Source: an uncultured Verrucomicrobiota bacterium (GTDB lineage: Bacteria; Verrucomicrobiota; Kiritimatiellia; CAIQIC01; Lenti-01). From it: a stretch of 64,000 nt of DNA. Positions 17,966 through 26,438 of this stretch are shown one piece after another; position 1 is the stretch's first letter, and each line of letters opens with the position of its first letter. Below the pieces are notes generated by a model. The model had not been told where the DNA came from, did no database searches, and saw nothing but the letters and a program-made list of their open reading frames with translations. The stretch lies in the NCBI GenBank assembly GCA_937860055.1, contig CALMBO010000027.1, forward strand, positions 1-64,000. Direction: 5' to 3'. The translations under genes were made by a program, and so were the position numbers.

Positions 17966-18883
17966 ATGAGAAGCATTGGGAAGTGGGTGGCGGTGTTTTG
18001 CGCGGCGGGCGTGGTGGGCATGGCGGCAGCCCAGGCGGCGGAGGGGAACCTGCGCTATTCCATCACGGTCAGCAAGTTTCCGAACGAGTCGGGATGGGCC
18101 GGGCAGTGGGACGTGGGCGACGGGTTCACGACGATCATGACCGATGCGCTGCAGCAGAACGGCAAGTTCATCGTCCTGGGCGATTCCGAGATGCGGCAGG
18201 AAGCGATGAAGGAGCAGGACTTGGCGGCGAGCGGCCGGATGGCCGGGGGGAACAAGGCGCCGCAGGTCGGCCGGATGACGCCGGCGCAGCTGCTGGTGCG
18301 GGGATCCATCACGCACGTGCAGAACGAGACCAGCGGCGGCAGCGGCGGCATCAGCTTCAAGGGGATTTCCCTGGGCGGCTCCAAGGGCAAGGCCGAGGTG
18401 AACATCACGATCTACCTGGTAGACAGCGAGACCGGCCAGGTCAAGGCGTCGCAGAAGGTGGTGGGCGTGGCCGGGCGCCGCGGGCTGGGCGTGGGCTACA
18501 GCGGAAGCGCGCTGGGCGGCCTGGGCGGCAACCTGGAAGGGTTCCAGAAGGACAACGTCGGCAAGGCGTGCGAAGACGCCGTGGTGCAGTGCGTGGAGTT
18601 CCTCGAGAAGCAGCTGGAAAGCATTCCGTGGCAGGCGTCGGTCATGCTGGCGGGCGCGGACAAGCTCGTCATCAACCGCGGCACGCGCGAAGGCGTTTCG
18701 GTGGGCCAGAAGTTCCAGATCGGCTCCTCCGAGGAGCTGGTGGATCCCGACACGGGCGAAGTGCTCGACATCGAAATGAAGACCATCGGCACCACCGAAG
18801 TGACCGAGGCCAAGGAAAAGATCGCCTATTGCACGCCGCTGAACGGCGTCGAAAAGGGAATGACCGTCGTTCCGGCCAAGTAG
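17966..18883 (+). CDS. CsgG-like secreted protein
   Basis: 305-residue exported protein. Signal peptide MRSIGKWVAVFCAAGVVGMAAAQA, then a CsgG/HfaB-like domain (ITVSKFPNESGWAGQWDVGDGFTTIMTDALQQNGKFIVLGDSEM, residues about 30-230) of the kind found in outer-membrane secretion channels and envelope accessory proteins. The last 75 residues (LVINRGTREGVSVGQKFQI ... GVEKGMTVVP) look like a FlgT C-terminal-type domain. No lipobox cysteine is present, so it is probably periplasmic. ATG 17966 follows AAGGGAAGGG. No curli subunit genes are nearby; role unknown, perhaps with the membrane protein 86 bases downstream. Confidence 0.75.
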   Translation: MRSIGKWVAVFCAAGVVGMAAAQAAEGNLRYSITVSKFPNESGWAGQWDVGDGFTTIMTDALQQNGKFIVLGDSEMRQEAMKEQDLAASGRMAGGNKAPQVGRMTPAQLLVRGSITHVQNETSGGSGGISFKGISLGGSKGKAEVNITIYLVDSETGQVKASQKVVGVAGRRGLGVGYSGSALGGLGGNLEGFQKDNVGKACEDAVVQCVEFLEKQLESIPWQASVMLAGADKLVINRGTREGVSVGQKFQIGSSEELVDPDTGEVLDIEMKTIGTTEVTEAKEKIAYCTPLNGVEKGMTVVPAK

Positions 18884-18903
18884 GATTTCCCGTCCGGCTG
18901 GAA

Positions 18904-18947
18904 CCTTTGCCGCCGGGTCCTGCGAGGGGCCCGGCGGTTTCGCAAAG
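18904..18947 (+). terminator. Intergenic hairpin, weak terminator
   Basis: CCGCCGGG (18910-18917) pairs with CCCGGCGG (18930-18937), flanked by a further TTTGC/GCAAA match, followed only by TTT. It lies between the CsgG-like gene and the next membrane-protein gene and may partly end transcription. Confidence 0.35.
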
Positions 18948-18969
18948 AACCCTCGCAAGGAGTTTTTCC

Positions 18970-20016
18970 ATGGAACCTGCTGCCTCCCCCGTTGTTCCTC
19001 CCGTTCCTCCGGCCGCCGATGATCAAGCGGTGCGCCACCACTATCCCCTGGCCCTGCGGAAGGCATCCTTCGGGGCGGCGCTGAAGCTGTTCGGACAAAC
19101 CCTTCCGTATGCGCTGGCGCGCTTCGGCATCCTGCTGGTCGTGACGGTCGTGACGATCGTGTGGGGCATCGCCACCTTCGGCGGGGCCGCCTGGACGGGG
19201 GAGAAGATCCACCCGGTGGTGGGGTGGGGCTGGATGGCCGTGGGATGCGGCGTGTATGGCTGGGCCTGGCATTTCATCGTGCGCTATGCGCTCTACCTGA
19301 TCAAATGCGGCCATGTCGCCGTGCTGACCGAGCTGGTCACGCGCGGGCAGGTCGGCAACGGCGGAGAGGGGATGTTCACCTACGGGAAGCGCGTCGTGAC
19401 GGAACGCTTCGCGCAGACCAATGTCCTGTTCGCCATGGACCTGCTGGTCGAGGGCGTGGTGCGCGCCTTCAACCGAACCTTGGACTGGGTGGCCCACCTG
19501 CTGCCCATTCCGGGCATGCAGGGGCTCATGAAGATCGTCCAGGCCATCCTGTACAGCGCCTCGACCTATCTGGACGAAACCATCTTCTCGTACATCCTGG
19601 CGCGCAACGAGGGCAATCCCTGGCAGGGCGGGCGGGACGGGTTGATCTACTATTGCCAGAACGCCAAGCCCATCCTCAAGACCGCCATCTGGGTGGTGAT
19701 CCTGGACAAGGTGCTCACCGTCGTGCTGTGGGCCATCATGATGCTGCCTGCGCTGCTGGTGACGCAGTGGATCGGCGGCGCCGCCGGCGGCTGGGCCATC
19801 GTCATTGCCGTGCTGTTCGCAGCCAATGCGCGCAGCGCGTTCCTCGAGCCGCTGTTCCTGATCATGGTCATGACGACCTTCCACGTCAGCGTCGAGAACC
19901 AGCCCATCAACCTCGAATGGGATGCGCGCCTGACGTCGCTCAGCGGGAAGTTCAAGGAAATCAAGGACAAGGCCGCCGGATGGGTGTCCGCGAAGCCCGC
20001 GTCCGGAGCGACCTGA
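18970..20016 (+). CDS. Polytopic membrane protein, unknown function
   Basis: 348-residue inner-membrane protein with about six hydrophobic helices, starting FGILLVVTVVTIVWGIATFGG (about residue 57) and ending GGWAIVIAVLFAANA followed by LFLIMVMTTFHVS. The N terminus is proline/alanine-rich and cytosolic-looking; the C terminus is a short charged tail. I do not recognise the family. ATG 18970 follows AAGGAG at a good distance and rejects the longer ORF-track start. Same strand as the CsgG-like gene, but a hairpin separates them. Confidence 0.75.
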   Translation: MEPAASPVVPPVPPAADDQAVRHHYPLALRKASFGAALKLFGQTLPYALARFGILLVVTVVTIVWGIATFGGAAWTGEKIHPVVGWGWMAVGCGVYGWAWHFIVRYALYLIKCGHVAVLTELVTRGQVGNGGEGMFTYGKRVVTERFAQTNVLFAMDLLVEGVVRAFNRTLDWVAHLLPIPGMQGLMKIVQAILYSASTYLDETIFSYILARNEGNPWQGGRDGLIYYCQNAKPILKTAIWVVILDKVLTVVLWAIMMLPALLVTQWIGGAAGGWAIVIAVLFAANARSAFLEPLFLIMVMTTFHVSVENQPINLEWDARLTSLSGKFKEIKDKAAGWVSAKPASGAT

Positions 20017-20050
20017 ACCGGGCACCTCTGCGGAGGAGACCGGCGACCCC

Positions 20051-20440
20051 ATGAAAAGCCCAAAGGCCATTTGCACGGCCAACGACACCCCGGATGATGG
20101 GCGGGAGGCGCTACGACCGATGGCTTCCCTCATCGGCAAGTCCGAGAAGGCGCAGCGGAAACTGGCGAAGGGAACCTGGCAGCATGCGATGCTGCGGGAC
20201 AACCTCCAGGCGTTGCATATGGCGACTGCCCTGATGACAAAGGGGGCGGGCGCCGGGGGTCGTATCGCGCCGGGCGATCTGCGGGAGGCCCTCCGTGCCT
20301 TTGCTTCGATGATCGGCAAGACCGAGAAGGCGAAGGCAAAATTTCCGCCGGGAACTTCCCATCACACGTTGCAGCGGAACCGGCTCAAGGCGCTGCGCAT
20401 GGCGGGAGCCGTGATCCAGGCGGAGTTGGACAAGCGGTGA
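20051..20440 (+). CDS. Small protein with internally duplicated domain
   Basis: 129-residue soluble protein made of two tandem copies of one roughly 47-residue unit: DGREALRPMASLIGKSEKAQRKL..QHAMLRDNLQALHMATALM (residues about 16-62) and DLREALRAFASMIGKTEKAKAKF..HHTLQRNRLKALRMAGAVI (about 76-122). The units are predicted helical pairs and are also alike in DNA, implying a recent duplication. GGAGGAG lies about 12 bases before ATG 20051, a long spacing. No recognised family. Confidence 0.7.
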   Translation: MKSPKAICTANDTPDDGREALRPMASLIGKSEKAQRKLAKGTWQHAMLRDNLQALHMATALMTKGAGAGGRIAPGDLREALRAFASMIGKTEKAKAKFPPGTSHHTLQRNRLKALRMAGAVIQAELDKR

Positions 20441-20500
20441 GTCTCCGGGGAACGGACGGCGGCATCGTGCGCCGACTGGAAACCACGGGGAAAAAATAAA

Positions 20501-20591
20501 TGGCGGAGAGGGAGGGATTTGAACCCCCGTTGCTATTTTGTAGCAAACGCGCTCTCCAAGCGCGCGCAATAGGCCACTCTGCCACCTCTCC
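20501..20591 (-). tRNA. tRNA-Ser (GGA)
   Basis: 91-nt class II tRNA: acceptor GGAGAGG/CCTCTCC, anticodon stem CGCGC/GCGCG with loop TTGGAGA (anticodon GGA), a long variable arm (TTTGCTACAAAATAGCAA) and encoded CCA. A T-rich stretch on the minus strand directly after it (TTTATTTTTT) would help termination. Confidence 0.97.
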
Positions 20592-20611
20592 GCAACGTAC
20601 GATCCTCAAGC

Positions 20612-20697
20612 TGGTACCGGAGAAGGGACTTGAACCCATACGCCCGTGAGGGCGCCAGATTTTGAGTCTGGTGCGTCTGCCATTCCGCCACTCCGGC
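20612..20697 (-). tRNA. tRNA-Leu (CAA)
   Basis: 86-nt class II tRNA: acceptor GCCGGAG/CTCCGGT, anticodon stem CCAGA/TCTGG with loop CTCAAAA (anticodon CAA, codon UUG), variable arm CGCCCTCACGGGCG, encoded ACCA. Upstream of tRNA-Ser on the same strand, 20 bases apart, so probably one transcript. Confidence 0.97.
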
Positions 20698-20824
20698 TTG
20701 AAATCGCACGCGCAACCTATCCGCACCGGGGAATCGGCGCAAGTCCAAAGTGCAAAAGGGCTGGATTTCCGGCGGAGAAGGGGGAGAATAGCCCGCGAAT
20801 TTCCACAAGAAAGAGCGTGCCGCC

Positions 20825-22531
20825 ATGTTGAGTGCGATATTCCTGGGTTGCTGCGTGCTGTTTTTCGCCGCCTACAAGATCTACGGGGGCTGGATGGAGC
20901 GCCGGCTGGATGCGATGGACGAGCGGCTGACGCCGGCGCATACGATGTACGACGGGGTGGACTATTCCCCGGCGGCGGATCCGGTGGTGTTCGGACACCA
21001 TTTCAGCTCGATCGCGGGGGCGGGGCCGATCGTGGGGCCGATCGCGGCGGCGCTCATATTCGGCTGGGGTCCGGCGCTGATCTGGATCGTGCTGGGGGTG
21101 ATTTTCATCGGCGGCGTGCAGGACTACACGGCGATGATGGCCAGCCTGCGCAACAAGGGCCAGAGCCTGGCGCAGATCGGGCGGAGCGCGATGGGGCCGC
21201 TGACGTACCGGATGTTCCTGCTGTTCATCCTGCTGGTGCTGCTCTACGTCATCATGGTGTTTCTGGACATGACGGCGGCCACTTTCGCGCCTCTGACGCT
21301 GGGCCGGGACGGGACGGAGACGGAGGTGTCCCGCGTGGGGGGCGTGGTGGCGACGGCGTCGGTGTTCTACATCCTGCTGGCGGCGGTGTTCGGCCACATG
21401 CTGTACCTGTGGAAGATGCCGTTGCGCAAGGCCACGCTGCTGGCGGTTCCGCTGGTGTTTGGCGGTCTCTGGCTGGGGCGGGTTTTCCCGCTGTCGGCAT
21501 CGGTCATCCCGGCGTTCCTGGGCATGGACAAGTATTTCTGGTCGCTGGGGTTGATCCTGTATTGCCTGGCGGCCTCGGTGCTGCCGGTATGGGCGCTGCT
21601 GCAGCCGCGAGACTATCTTTCGTCGTTCCTGCTCTACGCGTGCCTGATCGGCGGGGCGATCGGGCTGGTCGTGGGATCCTTCGGCGGGGAGGCGGCGATC
21701 TCCTGGCCGATGTGGAAGGCGTGGAGCACGCCGGCGGAGGGGTGGATCTATCCGGCGCTGTGCGTGATGATCGCCTGCGGCGCGGTGAGCGGGTTCCATG
21801 CCGTGCTGGCCAGCGGCACCACCTCGAAGCAGCTGAGCCGGGAAAGCTCGGCGAAGCGGGTGGGGCTGGGGGCGATGCTGGTGGAGGCGGTCCTGGCGCT
21901 GCTGGCGCTGGCGACGGTGATGACGTTGAAGGAGGCGCCGGGAGTGGCGCCGCCGGCCGTCTTCGCCGCCGGATTGGAGCGGTTCTTCCGGCCGCTGGGG
22001 ATCGGGCAGGGCTGGATCATGGCCTTCGCGATGCTGGCGGTGAGCACGTTCGTGCTGACGACGCTGGACACCTGCACCCGCCTGAGCCGCATCATCCTGC
22101 AGGAGCTGACGGGCATCGATGCCAAGACGGTGGGGCACCGGGTGCTGACGACGCTGATCGTGCTGGCCCTGCCGGCCTTCGTGGTGTTCCAGGAGATTCC
22201 GGGGGCGGGCGGGACGCTGATGCCGGCATGGAAGGCGATCTGGCCCGCCTTCGGCGCGACGAACCAGCTGATGGGGGCGATGGCGCTGCTGATGGTCCAT
22301 GGCTGGCTGAGGAGGCAGGGCAAGACCGCGTGGTTCGTTTTCCTGCCGATGGTTTTCATGTTCACGACGACCTTGCTGGCGCTGGCGCAGATCATCTGGC
22401 GCAACTTCACGCAGAAGGGGAGTCCCCTGGTGGGAGGCCTGAGCCTGGTGCTGTTCCTGCTGGCGGTGATCGTGCTGGCGGATGTGGCCGTGCGGGCGGC
22501 GCGGGGCCGCCGGGCGCCGGACCGCGCCTGA
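20825..22531 (+). CDS. cstA: CstA family carbon-starvation / pyruvate transporter
   Basis: 568-residue polytopic membrane protein of the CstA (peptide transporter carbon starvation) family; characterised members import pyruvate or peptides. The N-terminal CstA signature is complete: DGVDYSPAADPVVFGHHFSSIAGAGPIVGPI, then GVQDYTAMMASLRNKGQSLAQI and, in the second half, CGAVSGFHAVLASGTTSKQL and FATNQL-like WPAFGATNQLMGAMALL. About 15 helices. Length is closer to the shorter CstA variants (570) than to E. coli CstA (701). Monocistronic; no two-component btsSR-like regulator nearby. Confidence 0.92.
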   Translation: MLSAIFLGCCVLFFAAYKIYGGWMERRLDAMDERLTPAHTMYDGVDYSPAADPVVFGHHFSSIAGAGPIVGPIAAALIFGWGPALIWIVLGVIFIGGVQDYTAMMASLRNKGQSLAQIGRSAMGPLTYRMFLLFILLVLLYVIMVFLDMTAATFAPLTLGRDGTETEVSRVGGVVATASVFYILLAAVFGHMLYLWKMPLRKATLLAVPLVFGGLWLGRVFPLSASVIPAFLGMDKYFWSLGLILYCLAASVLPVWALLQPRDYLSSFLLYACLIGGAIGLVVGSFGGEAAISWPMWKAWSTPAEGWIYPALCVMIACGAVSGFHAVLASGTTSKQLSRESSAKRVGLGAMLVEAVLALLALATVMTLKEAPGVAPPAVFAAGLERFFRPLGIGQGWIMAFAMLAVSTFVLTTLDTCTRLSRIILQELTGIDAKTVGHRVLTTLIVLALPAFVVFQEIPGAGGTLMPAWKAIWPAFGATNQLMGAMALLMVHGWLRRQGKTAWFVFLPMVFMFTTTLLALAQIIWRNFTQKGSPLVGGLSLVLFLLAVIVLADVAVRAARGRRAPDRA

Positions 22532-22625
22532 ACATCCGCTTCCCGAAGCCGCGCAACGCGCAAGAAAAATCCCCTTTTCCAGAACACATTTTTCATCGGG
22601 AATCTGGCCTCCGGAAGTTGAAAAA

Positions 22626-22835
22626 TGGAGTGCAGGGTGGTAGCCTCAAAGTGTCGGAAGATGATGAACGATCTTTGAAAGCGCGATTGAAAGAATTTCT
22701 TCCCTGCCTTGTGCGACAGGGGTCTAGTTCTCCTACCCAACACGAAGAAAAACGGGAGCTGGTGTTCGCTTGTGGACGGCATGTCCGAGTTCCGGAATCT
22801 CCGGCAAGCAAGCGGCAGGTTCCCACCTTACTCCA
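22626..22835 (+). ncRNA. Structured RNA upstream of DEAD-box helicase gene
   Basis: The 390-base gap between cstA and the helicase gene contains no convincing ORF but can fold over a long range. TGGAGT (22626-22631) and GGTGG (22636-22640) pair with ACTCCA (22830-22835) and CCACC (22823-22827). Inside, CCTGCC-TTG (22703-22711) pairs with CAA-gc-GGCAGG (22809-22819). GCTTG/CAAGC closes a junction bearing two small hairpins, GGAC/GTCC and CCGG/CCGG. An intrinsic terminator follows 19 bases later, and the helicase starts 42 bases after that. This fits a helicase-autoregulated or ligand-sensing attenuator leader, or a stand-alone small RNA. 6S, tmRNA, SRP and RNase P signatures are not seen. Confidence 0.5.
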
Positions 22836-22853
22836 ATAAGGTCAGGAGATTCA

Positions 22854-22880
22854 CCCCACCGACAAGGCGGGGATTTTTTT
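22854..22880 (+). terminator. Intrinsic terminator before helicase gene
   Basis: CCCC-A-CC pairs with GG-C-GGGG around a GACAA loop, followed by seven T (22874-22880). It lies 42 bases upstream of the helicase ATG and directly after the structured RNA, so it either ends that RNA or is the off-state of an attenuator. Confidence 0.75.
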
Positions 22881-22921
22881 GCATCGCAACGGGGCGCGGG
22901 GGGGGATAGGATACGCGCCAT

Positions 22922-24511
22922 ATGAACTTCATCCAGCGAGTCAAGGCCGCGTTCAGCGGAAAAAAGTCGGCCAAGCACATTCCGGCGGTTCCCTCCAACG
23001 TTCCCAAGCCGAAGAAGCCGCATGCGGAGAAGGCCGTCCGCGGGCCGCGCTTCGAGGAAGGTCCCCGCAAGGCGCCGCCTTCGGAACCCGAGGTCTGGCG
23101 CGGCGGCCCGCGCAAGAAGCGCGGCGAGCACCATCCGCCGGCGCATGTCCACGGCCACCATGGTCCCGGCAAGGCGCCGAAGCCCGAGACGCCTTGGGAC
23201 CCGTCGACCTACCAGGTGCCGGAGGCCGAGGGGAAGACCCGTTTTCTCGATCTGGCGCTGCCGGATGCGTTGATGCATGCGCTGGCCGACCTGGAGTTCC
23301 GCTATTGCACCCCGATCCAGGCCAAGGCGCTGCCCATCTCGCTGGAAGGCGCCAATGTCTGCGGCCGCGCCCAGACGGGCACAGGCAAGACCGCCGCGTT
23401 CCTGCTGACCATCTTCAAGCAGCTGCTGGAGCGGCCGGCGCCGCCGGACCGCCGCAAAGGATATCCCCGCGCGCTTGTCATGGCCCCGACGCGGGAGCTG
23501 TGCATGCAGATCGCCCGCGACGCGGAGGACCTGGGCAAATACACCGGGTTGCGGACCCTGGCCGTCTATGGCGGCATGGACATGCAGGCGCAGCGCCATG
23601 TCCTGCACGAGAAGCACGTGGACGTGGTCGTGGCGACGCCGGGCCGCCTGCTGGATTTCCGCCAGCGGCAGGACGTGGATTTTTCGAAGGTCGAGATCCT
23701 GGTGATCGACGAGGCGGACCGGATGCTGGACATGGGCTTCATCCCCGACATGAAGCGCATCGTCTACGGCTGCCCGCCGAAGGACGAGCGGCAGACGATG
23801 CTGTTCAGCGCGACGCTGACGCCGGAGGTGACGCACCTCGCCTCGCAATGGATGCACAATCCCGTCACGGTGGACATTCCGAGCGCGCATGTGGCGGCGG
23901 ACACCATCGACCAGCGGGTGTACATCGTGACGGAGGACCAGAAGTTCAAGATCGTCTACAACATCCTGCGGACGATGGAGCCCGAGCGGGTGATCATCTT
24001 CGGGAACCGGCGGGACTCGACGGAGCTGCTGTGCGACAACCTCCGCAACCAGGGGGTGGACACGGCGCTGCTGTCCGGCGCGGTGGAGCAGCGCAAGCGG
24101 GTGCAGGTGCTGGAGAACTTCCGCATCGGCAAGGTGCCGGTGCTGGTGGCGACGGATGTGGCCGGGCGCGGCCTGCACATCGACGGCATCGACCTGATCA
24201 TCAACTACAACATCCCCGAGCAGGCGGAGGACTATGTGCACCGCATCGGCCGGACCGGGCGGGTGGGGGAGAAGGGGATTTCGATCACCTTCGCCGACGA
24301 GATCGACAGCTACTACATTCCGGCCGTCGAGGAGTACATGAAACAGCCCCTGAAGTGCGTGCCGCCGCCGGAGGAATGGCTGGCGGCGCTGCCCAAGCCG
24401 ATGCTCGAAAAGAAGCGCCGCCCCCGGCCGGCGGGCGGTGGATTCGGAGGGCGCGGGGGGCCGCGCGGCGGGGGCCGCGGCGGGAGCCGCGGAGGTTCGC
24501 GGCGGCGCTGA
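22922..24511 (+). CDS. DEAD-box ATP-dependent RNA helicase
   Basis: 529-residue RNA helicase. After a basic, proline-rich N-terminal extension of about 105 residues come the Q-motif (FRYCTPIQAKALP), motif I AQTGTGKT, Ia PTRELCMQI, GG, Ib TPGRLL, II DEAD, III SAT, then domain 2 with ATDVAGRGLHIDGID and HRIGRTGR. The C terminus is an RGG/GR-rich tail (residues about 490-529), typical of RNA-binding. The family unwinds rRNA, mRNA and degradosome substrates; resembles RhlB/RhlE-type proteins. Its own leader is structured and ends in a terminator, suggesting regulation by RNA structure. Confidence 0.95.
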   Translation: MNFIQRVKAAFSGKKSAKHIPAVPSNVPKPKKPHAEKAVRGPRFEEGPRKAPPSEPEVWRGGPRKKRGEHHPPAHVHGHHGPGKAPKPETPWDPSTYQVPEAEGKTRFLDLALPDALMHALADLEFRYCTPIQAKALPISLEGANVCGRAQTGTGKTAAFLLTIFKQLLERPAPPDRRKGYPRALVMAPTRELCMQIARDAEDLGKYTGLRTLAVYGGMDMQAQRHVLHEKHVDVVVATPGRLLDFRQRQDVDFSKVEILVIDEADRMLDMGFIPDMKRIVYGCPPKDERQTMLFSATLTPEVTHLASQWMHNPVTVDIPSAHVAADTIDQRVYIVTEDQKFKIVYNILRTMEPERVIIFGNRRDSTELLCDNLRNQGVDTALLSGAVEQRKRVQVLENFRIGKVPVLVATDVAGRGLHIDGIDLIINYNIPEQAEDYVHRIGRTGRVGEKGISITFADEIDSYYIPAVEEYMKQPLKCVPPPEEWLAALPKPMLEKKRRPRPAGGGFGGRGGPRGGGRGGSRGGSRRR

Positions 24512-24520
24512 AAAAATCCC

Positions 24521-24549
24521 TTGCGCAACCGTCCGTCTGCTGGTAGGTT
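24521..24549 (+). promoter_or_regulatory. Promoter of tRNA-Ala/tRNA-Tyr
   Basis: TTGCGC (24521-24526), 17-bp spacer, TAGGTT (24544-24549), placed 35 bases before tRNA-Ala and directly after the helicase stop. It would drive both tRNAs up to the terminator at 24792. Confidence 0.55.
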
Positions 24550-24583
24550 GCGCGCTCGACGATTGCCAAGGGTGATGACACTT

Positions 24584-24659
24584 GGGGCAGTAGCTCAGTT
24601 GGTAGAGCATTACGTTCGCAACGTAGGGGTCGAGGGTTCGAATCCCTTCTGCTCCACCA
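24584..24659 (+). tRNA. tRNA-Ala (CGC)
   Basis: 76-nt cloverleaf: acceptor GGGGCAG/CTGCTCC with the alanine identity G3:U70 wobble pair, anticodon stem TTACG/CGTAG, loop TTCGCAA giving anticodon CGC for GCG codons. Encoded CCA. A dedicated CGC alanine tRNA suits a GC-rich genome. Confidence 0.96.
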
Positions 24660-24686
24660 AGTTGTCCATCTCCCGAAAACCCCCGT

Positions 24687-24771
24687 GGTGGGGTAGCGAA
24701 GTGGCCAACCGCATCAGACTGTAAATCTGACCTCTATGAGTTCGAAGGTTCGAATCCTTCCCCCACCACCA
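24687..24771 (+). tRNA. tRNA-Tyr (GUA)
   Basis: 85-nt class II tRNA: acceptor GGTGGGG/CCCCACC, anticodon stem TCAGA/TCTGA with loop CTGTAAA (anticodon GTA), variable arm CCTCTATGAGTTC, T-arm GAAGG-TTCGAAT-CCTTC, encoded ACCA. 27 bases after tRNA-Ala. Confidence 0.97.
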
Positions 24772-24791
24772 TTTTGGCTCTCTCCCAAGCG

Positions 24792-24813
24792 ACCCGCCGT
24801 TGGCGGGTTTTTT
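24792..24813 (+). terminator. Intrinsic terminator of the tRNA pair
   Basis: ACCCGCC-GTT-GGCGGGT hairpin followed by a run of six T, 20 bases past tRNA-Tyr. Confidence 0.9.
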
Positions 24814-24865
24814 ACTGGCGCGGACGAAGGGGCGGGAGATATGCTTTGGACTGCAGGAGGTCCCC

Positions 24866-25171
<306 letters not shown>

Positions 25172-25178
25172 GGGGTCC

Positions 25179-26333
25179 ATGAACTTCGAATTCGCCGCTC
25201 CTTCGCGCATCCTGTTCGGCGCCGGCATGTTGAAACAGGCCGGACCGGTGGTGCGGGGGCTGGGAAGCCGGGCGCTGGTTGTGACGGGCCGCGATCCGGC
25301 GCGCGCCGCGCCGCTGCTGGAAATGCTGAGGGCCTCGGGGATCGCATTTTCCGTCTTTCCGGTTTGTGGGGAGCCGACGACGGAGGTGGTGAGGCGGGGG
25401 ACGGCGCAGGCGCTGGACATGGCGGCGGATCTGGTCATCGGGTTCGGCGGGGGCAGTCCGCTGGATTCGGCCAAGGCCATCGCGGTGATGGCCACCAACG
25501 GAGGCGATCCGCTGGATTATCTGGAAGTCGTCGGCCGTGGAAAGGCCTTGGCCAAGGCGGCGCTGCCGATCCTGGCGATTCCCACGACGGCGGGGACGGG
25601 CTCCGAGGTGACGCGCAACGCGGTGCTGGCCTCGCCGGAGCACAAGGTGAAGGCCAGCCTGCGCAGTCCGGCCATGATTCCGCGCGTGGCCATCGTGGAC
25701 CCGGAACTGACCTGGGGGCTGCCGCCGGCCGTTACCGCCAGCACGGGGCTCGATGCGTTGACGCAGCTGATCGAGCCGTTCACGTGCAACCGGACGAATC
25801 CGCTGGTGGACGGATTCTGCCGCGACGGGATCGCGCGTGCGGCGCGTTCGCTGCGCCGGGCGTGGGAAGACGGCCACGATGCCGCGGCGCGGGAGGACAT
25901 GTCGCTGGCGAGCCTGTACGGGGGGCTGTCGCTGGCCAATGCGGGGCTGGGCGTGGTGCATGGATTCGCCGGCGTGGTCGGCGGGATGTTCACGGCGCCG
26001 CACGGCGCGGTTTGCGCGGCCCTCCTGCCGCACGCGATGACGGTGAACCGCGCGGCCCTGCTCCGGCGCGAACCGGGAAGCCCGGTGCTGGCGCGGTACG
26101 ACGAGATTGCGCGCCTGCTGACGGGGAAGGCCGATGCGGTGGCCGAAGACGGCGTGGCGTGGGTGGGGGAGCTGACGAAGGCGCTGGAGATTCCGCCGCT
26201 GGCCGCGCACGGGGTCGGCCGCGGCGACATTCCGGCGGTCGTGGAAAAAGCCGCCGTCGCCTCGGGCACGAAGGCCAATCCGATTCCGTTGAGCCAGGGC
26301 GAACTCGCCGAGATCCTGGCGCGGGCGCTGTAG
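25179..26333 (+). CDS. Iron-containing alcohol dehydrogenase
   Basis: 384-residue group III dehydrogenase (NAD(P)-dependent, Fe2+ or Zn2+). Cofactor motif GFGGGSPLDSAKAIAVM (about residue 90), IPTTAGTGSEVT, and the metal ligands: Asp/His within STGLDALTQLIE and NAGLGVVHGFAGVVGGMFTAPHGAVCAALLPH. It may oxidise lactaldehyde, propanediol, maleylacetate or related alcohols. In an operon with the ABM protein; the 3' side faces the terminator shared with ilvC. Confidence 0.92.
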   Translation: MNFEFAAPSRILFGAGMLKQAGPVVRGLGSRALVVTGRDPARAAPLLEMLRASGIAFSVFPVCGEPTTEVVRRGTAQALDMAADLVIGFGGGSPLDSAKAIAVMATNGGDPLDYLEVVGRGKALAKAALPILAIPTTAGTGSEVTRNAVLASPEHKVKASLRSPAMIPRVAIVDPELTWGLPPAVTASTGLDALTQLIEPFTCNRTNPLVDGFCRDGIARAARSLRRAWEDGHDAAAREDMSLASLYGGLSLANAGLGVVHGFAGVVGGMFTAPHGAVCAALLPHAMTVNRAALLRREPGSPVLARYDEIARLLTGKADAVAEDGVAWVGELTKALEIPPLAAHGVGRGDIPAVVEKAAVASGTKANPIPLSQGELAEILARAL

Positions 26334-26391
26334 GCGGGTTTTGCCGCATCGCGGGCGAGGCTCATCCGGCGCCTTCGTGCGCATAAGGGCG

Positions 26392-26422
26392 AAAAAAAGC
26401 CCGCCGGCGGAGGCCGGCGGGC
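26392..26422 (-). terminator. Intrinsic terminator of ilvC
   Basis: A perfect 10-bp stem GCCCGCCGGC/GCCGGCGGGC with GGAG (plus strand) loop; on the minus strand it is followed by TTTTTTT, 17 bases past the ilvC stop. Confidence 0.92.
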
Positions 26423-26438
26423 GGAGGGGGCGGAAAGG

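Noticed and set aside
18961-18975. Further copy of the TTTTTCCA palindrome
   Set aside because: TTTTTCCATGGAA only resembles half the element; it is the ribosome-binding/start region of the membrane-protein gene.
22626-22880. 6S RNA, tmRNA or SRP RNA in the gap before the helicase
   Set aside because: The 65-base asymmetric left arm does not fit the 6S central bubble; no tRNA-like end for tmRNA and no GGAAGGAAGCAGC-type SRP loop.
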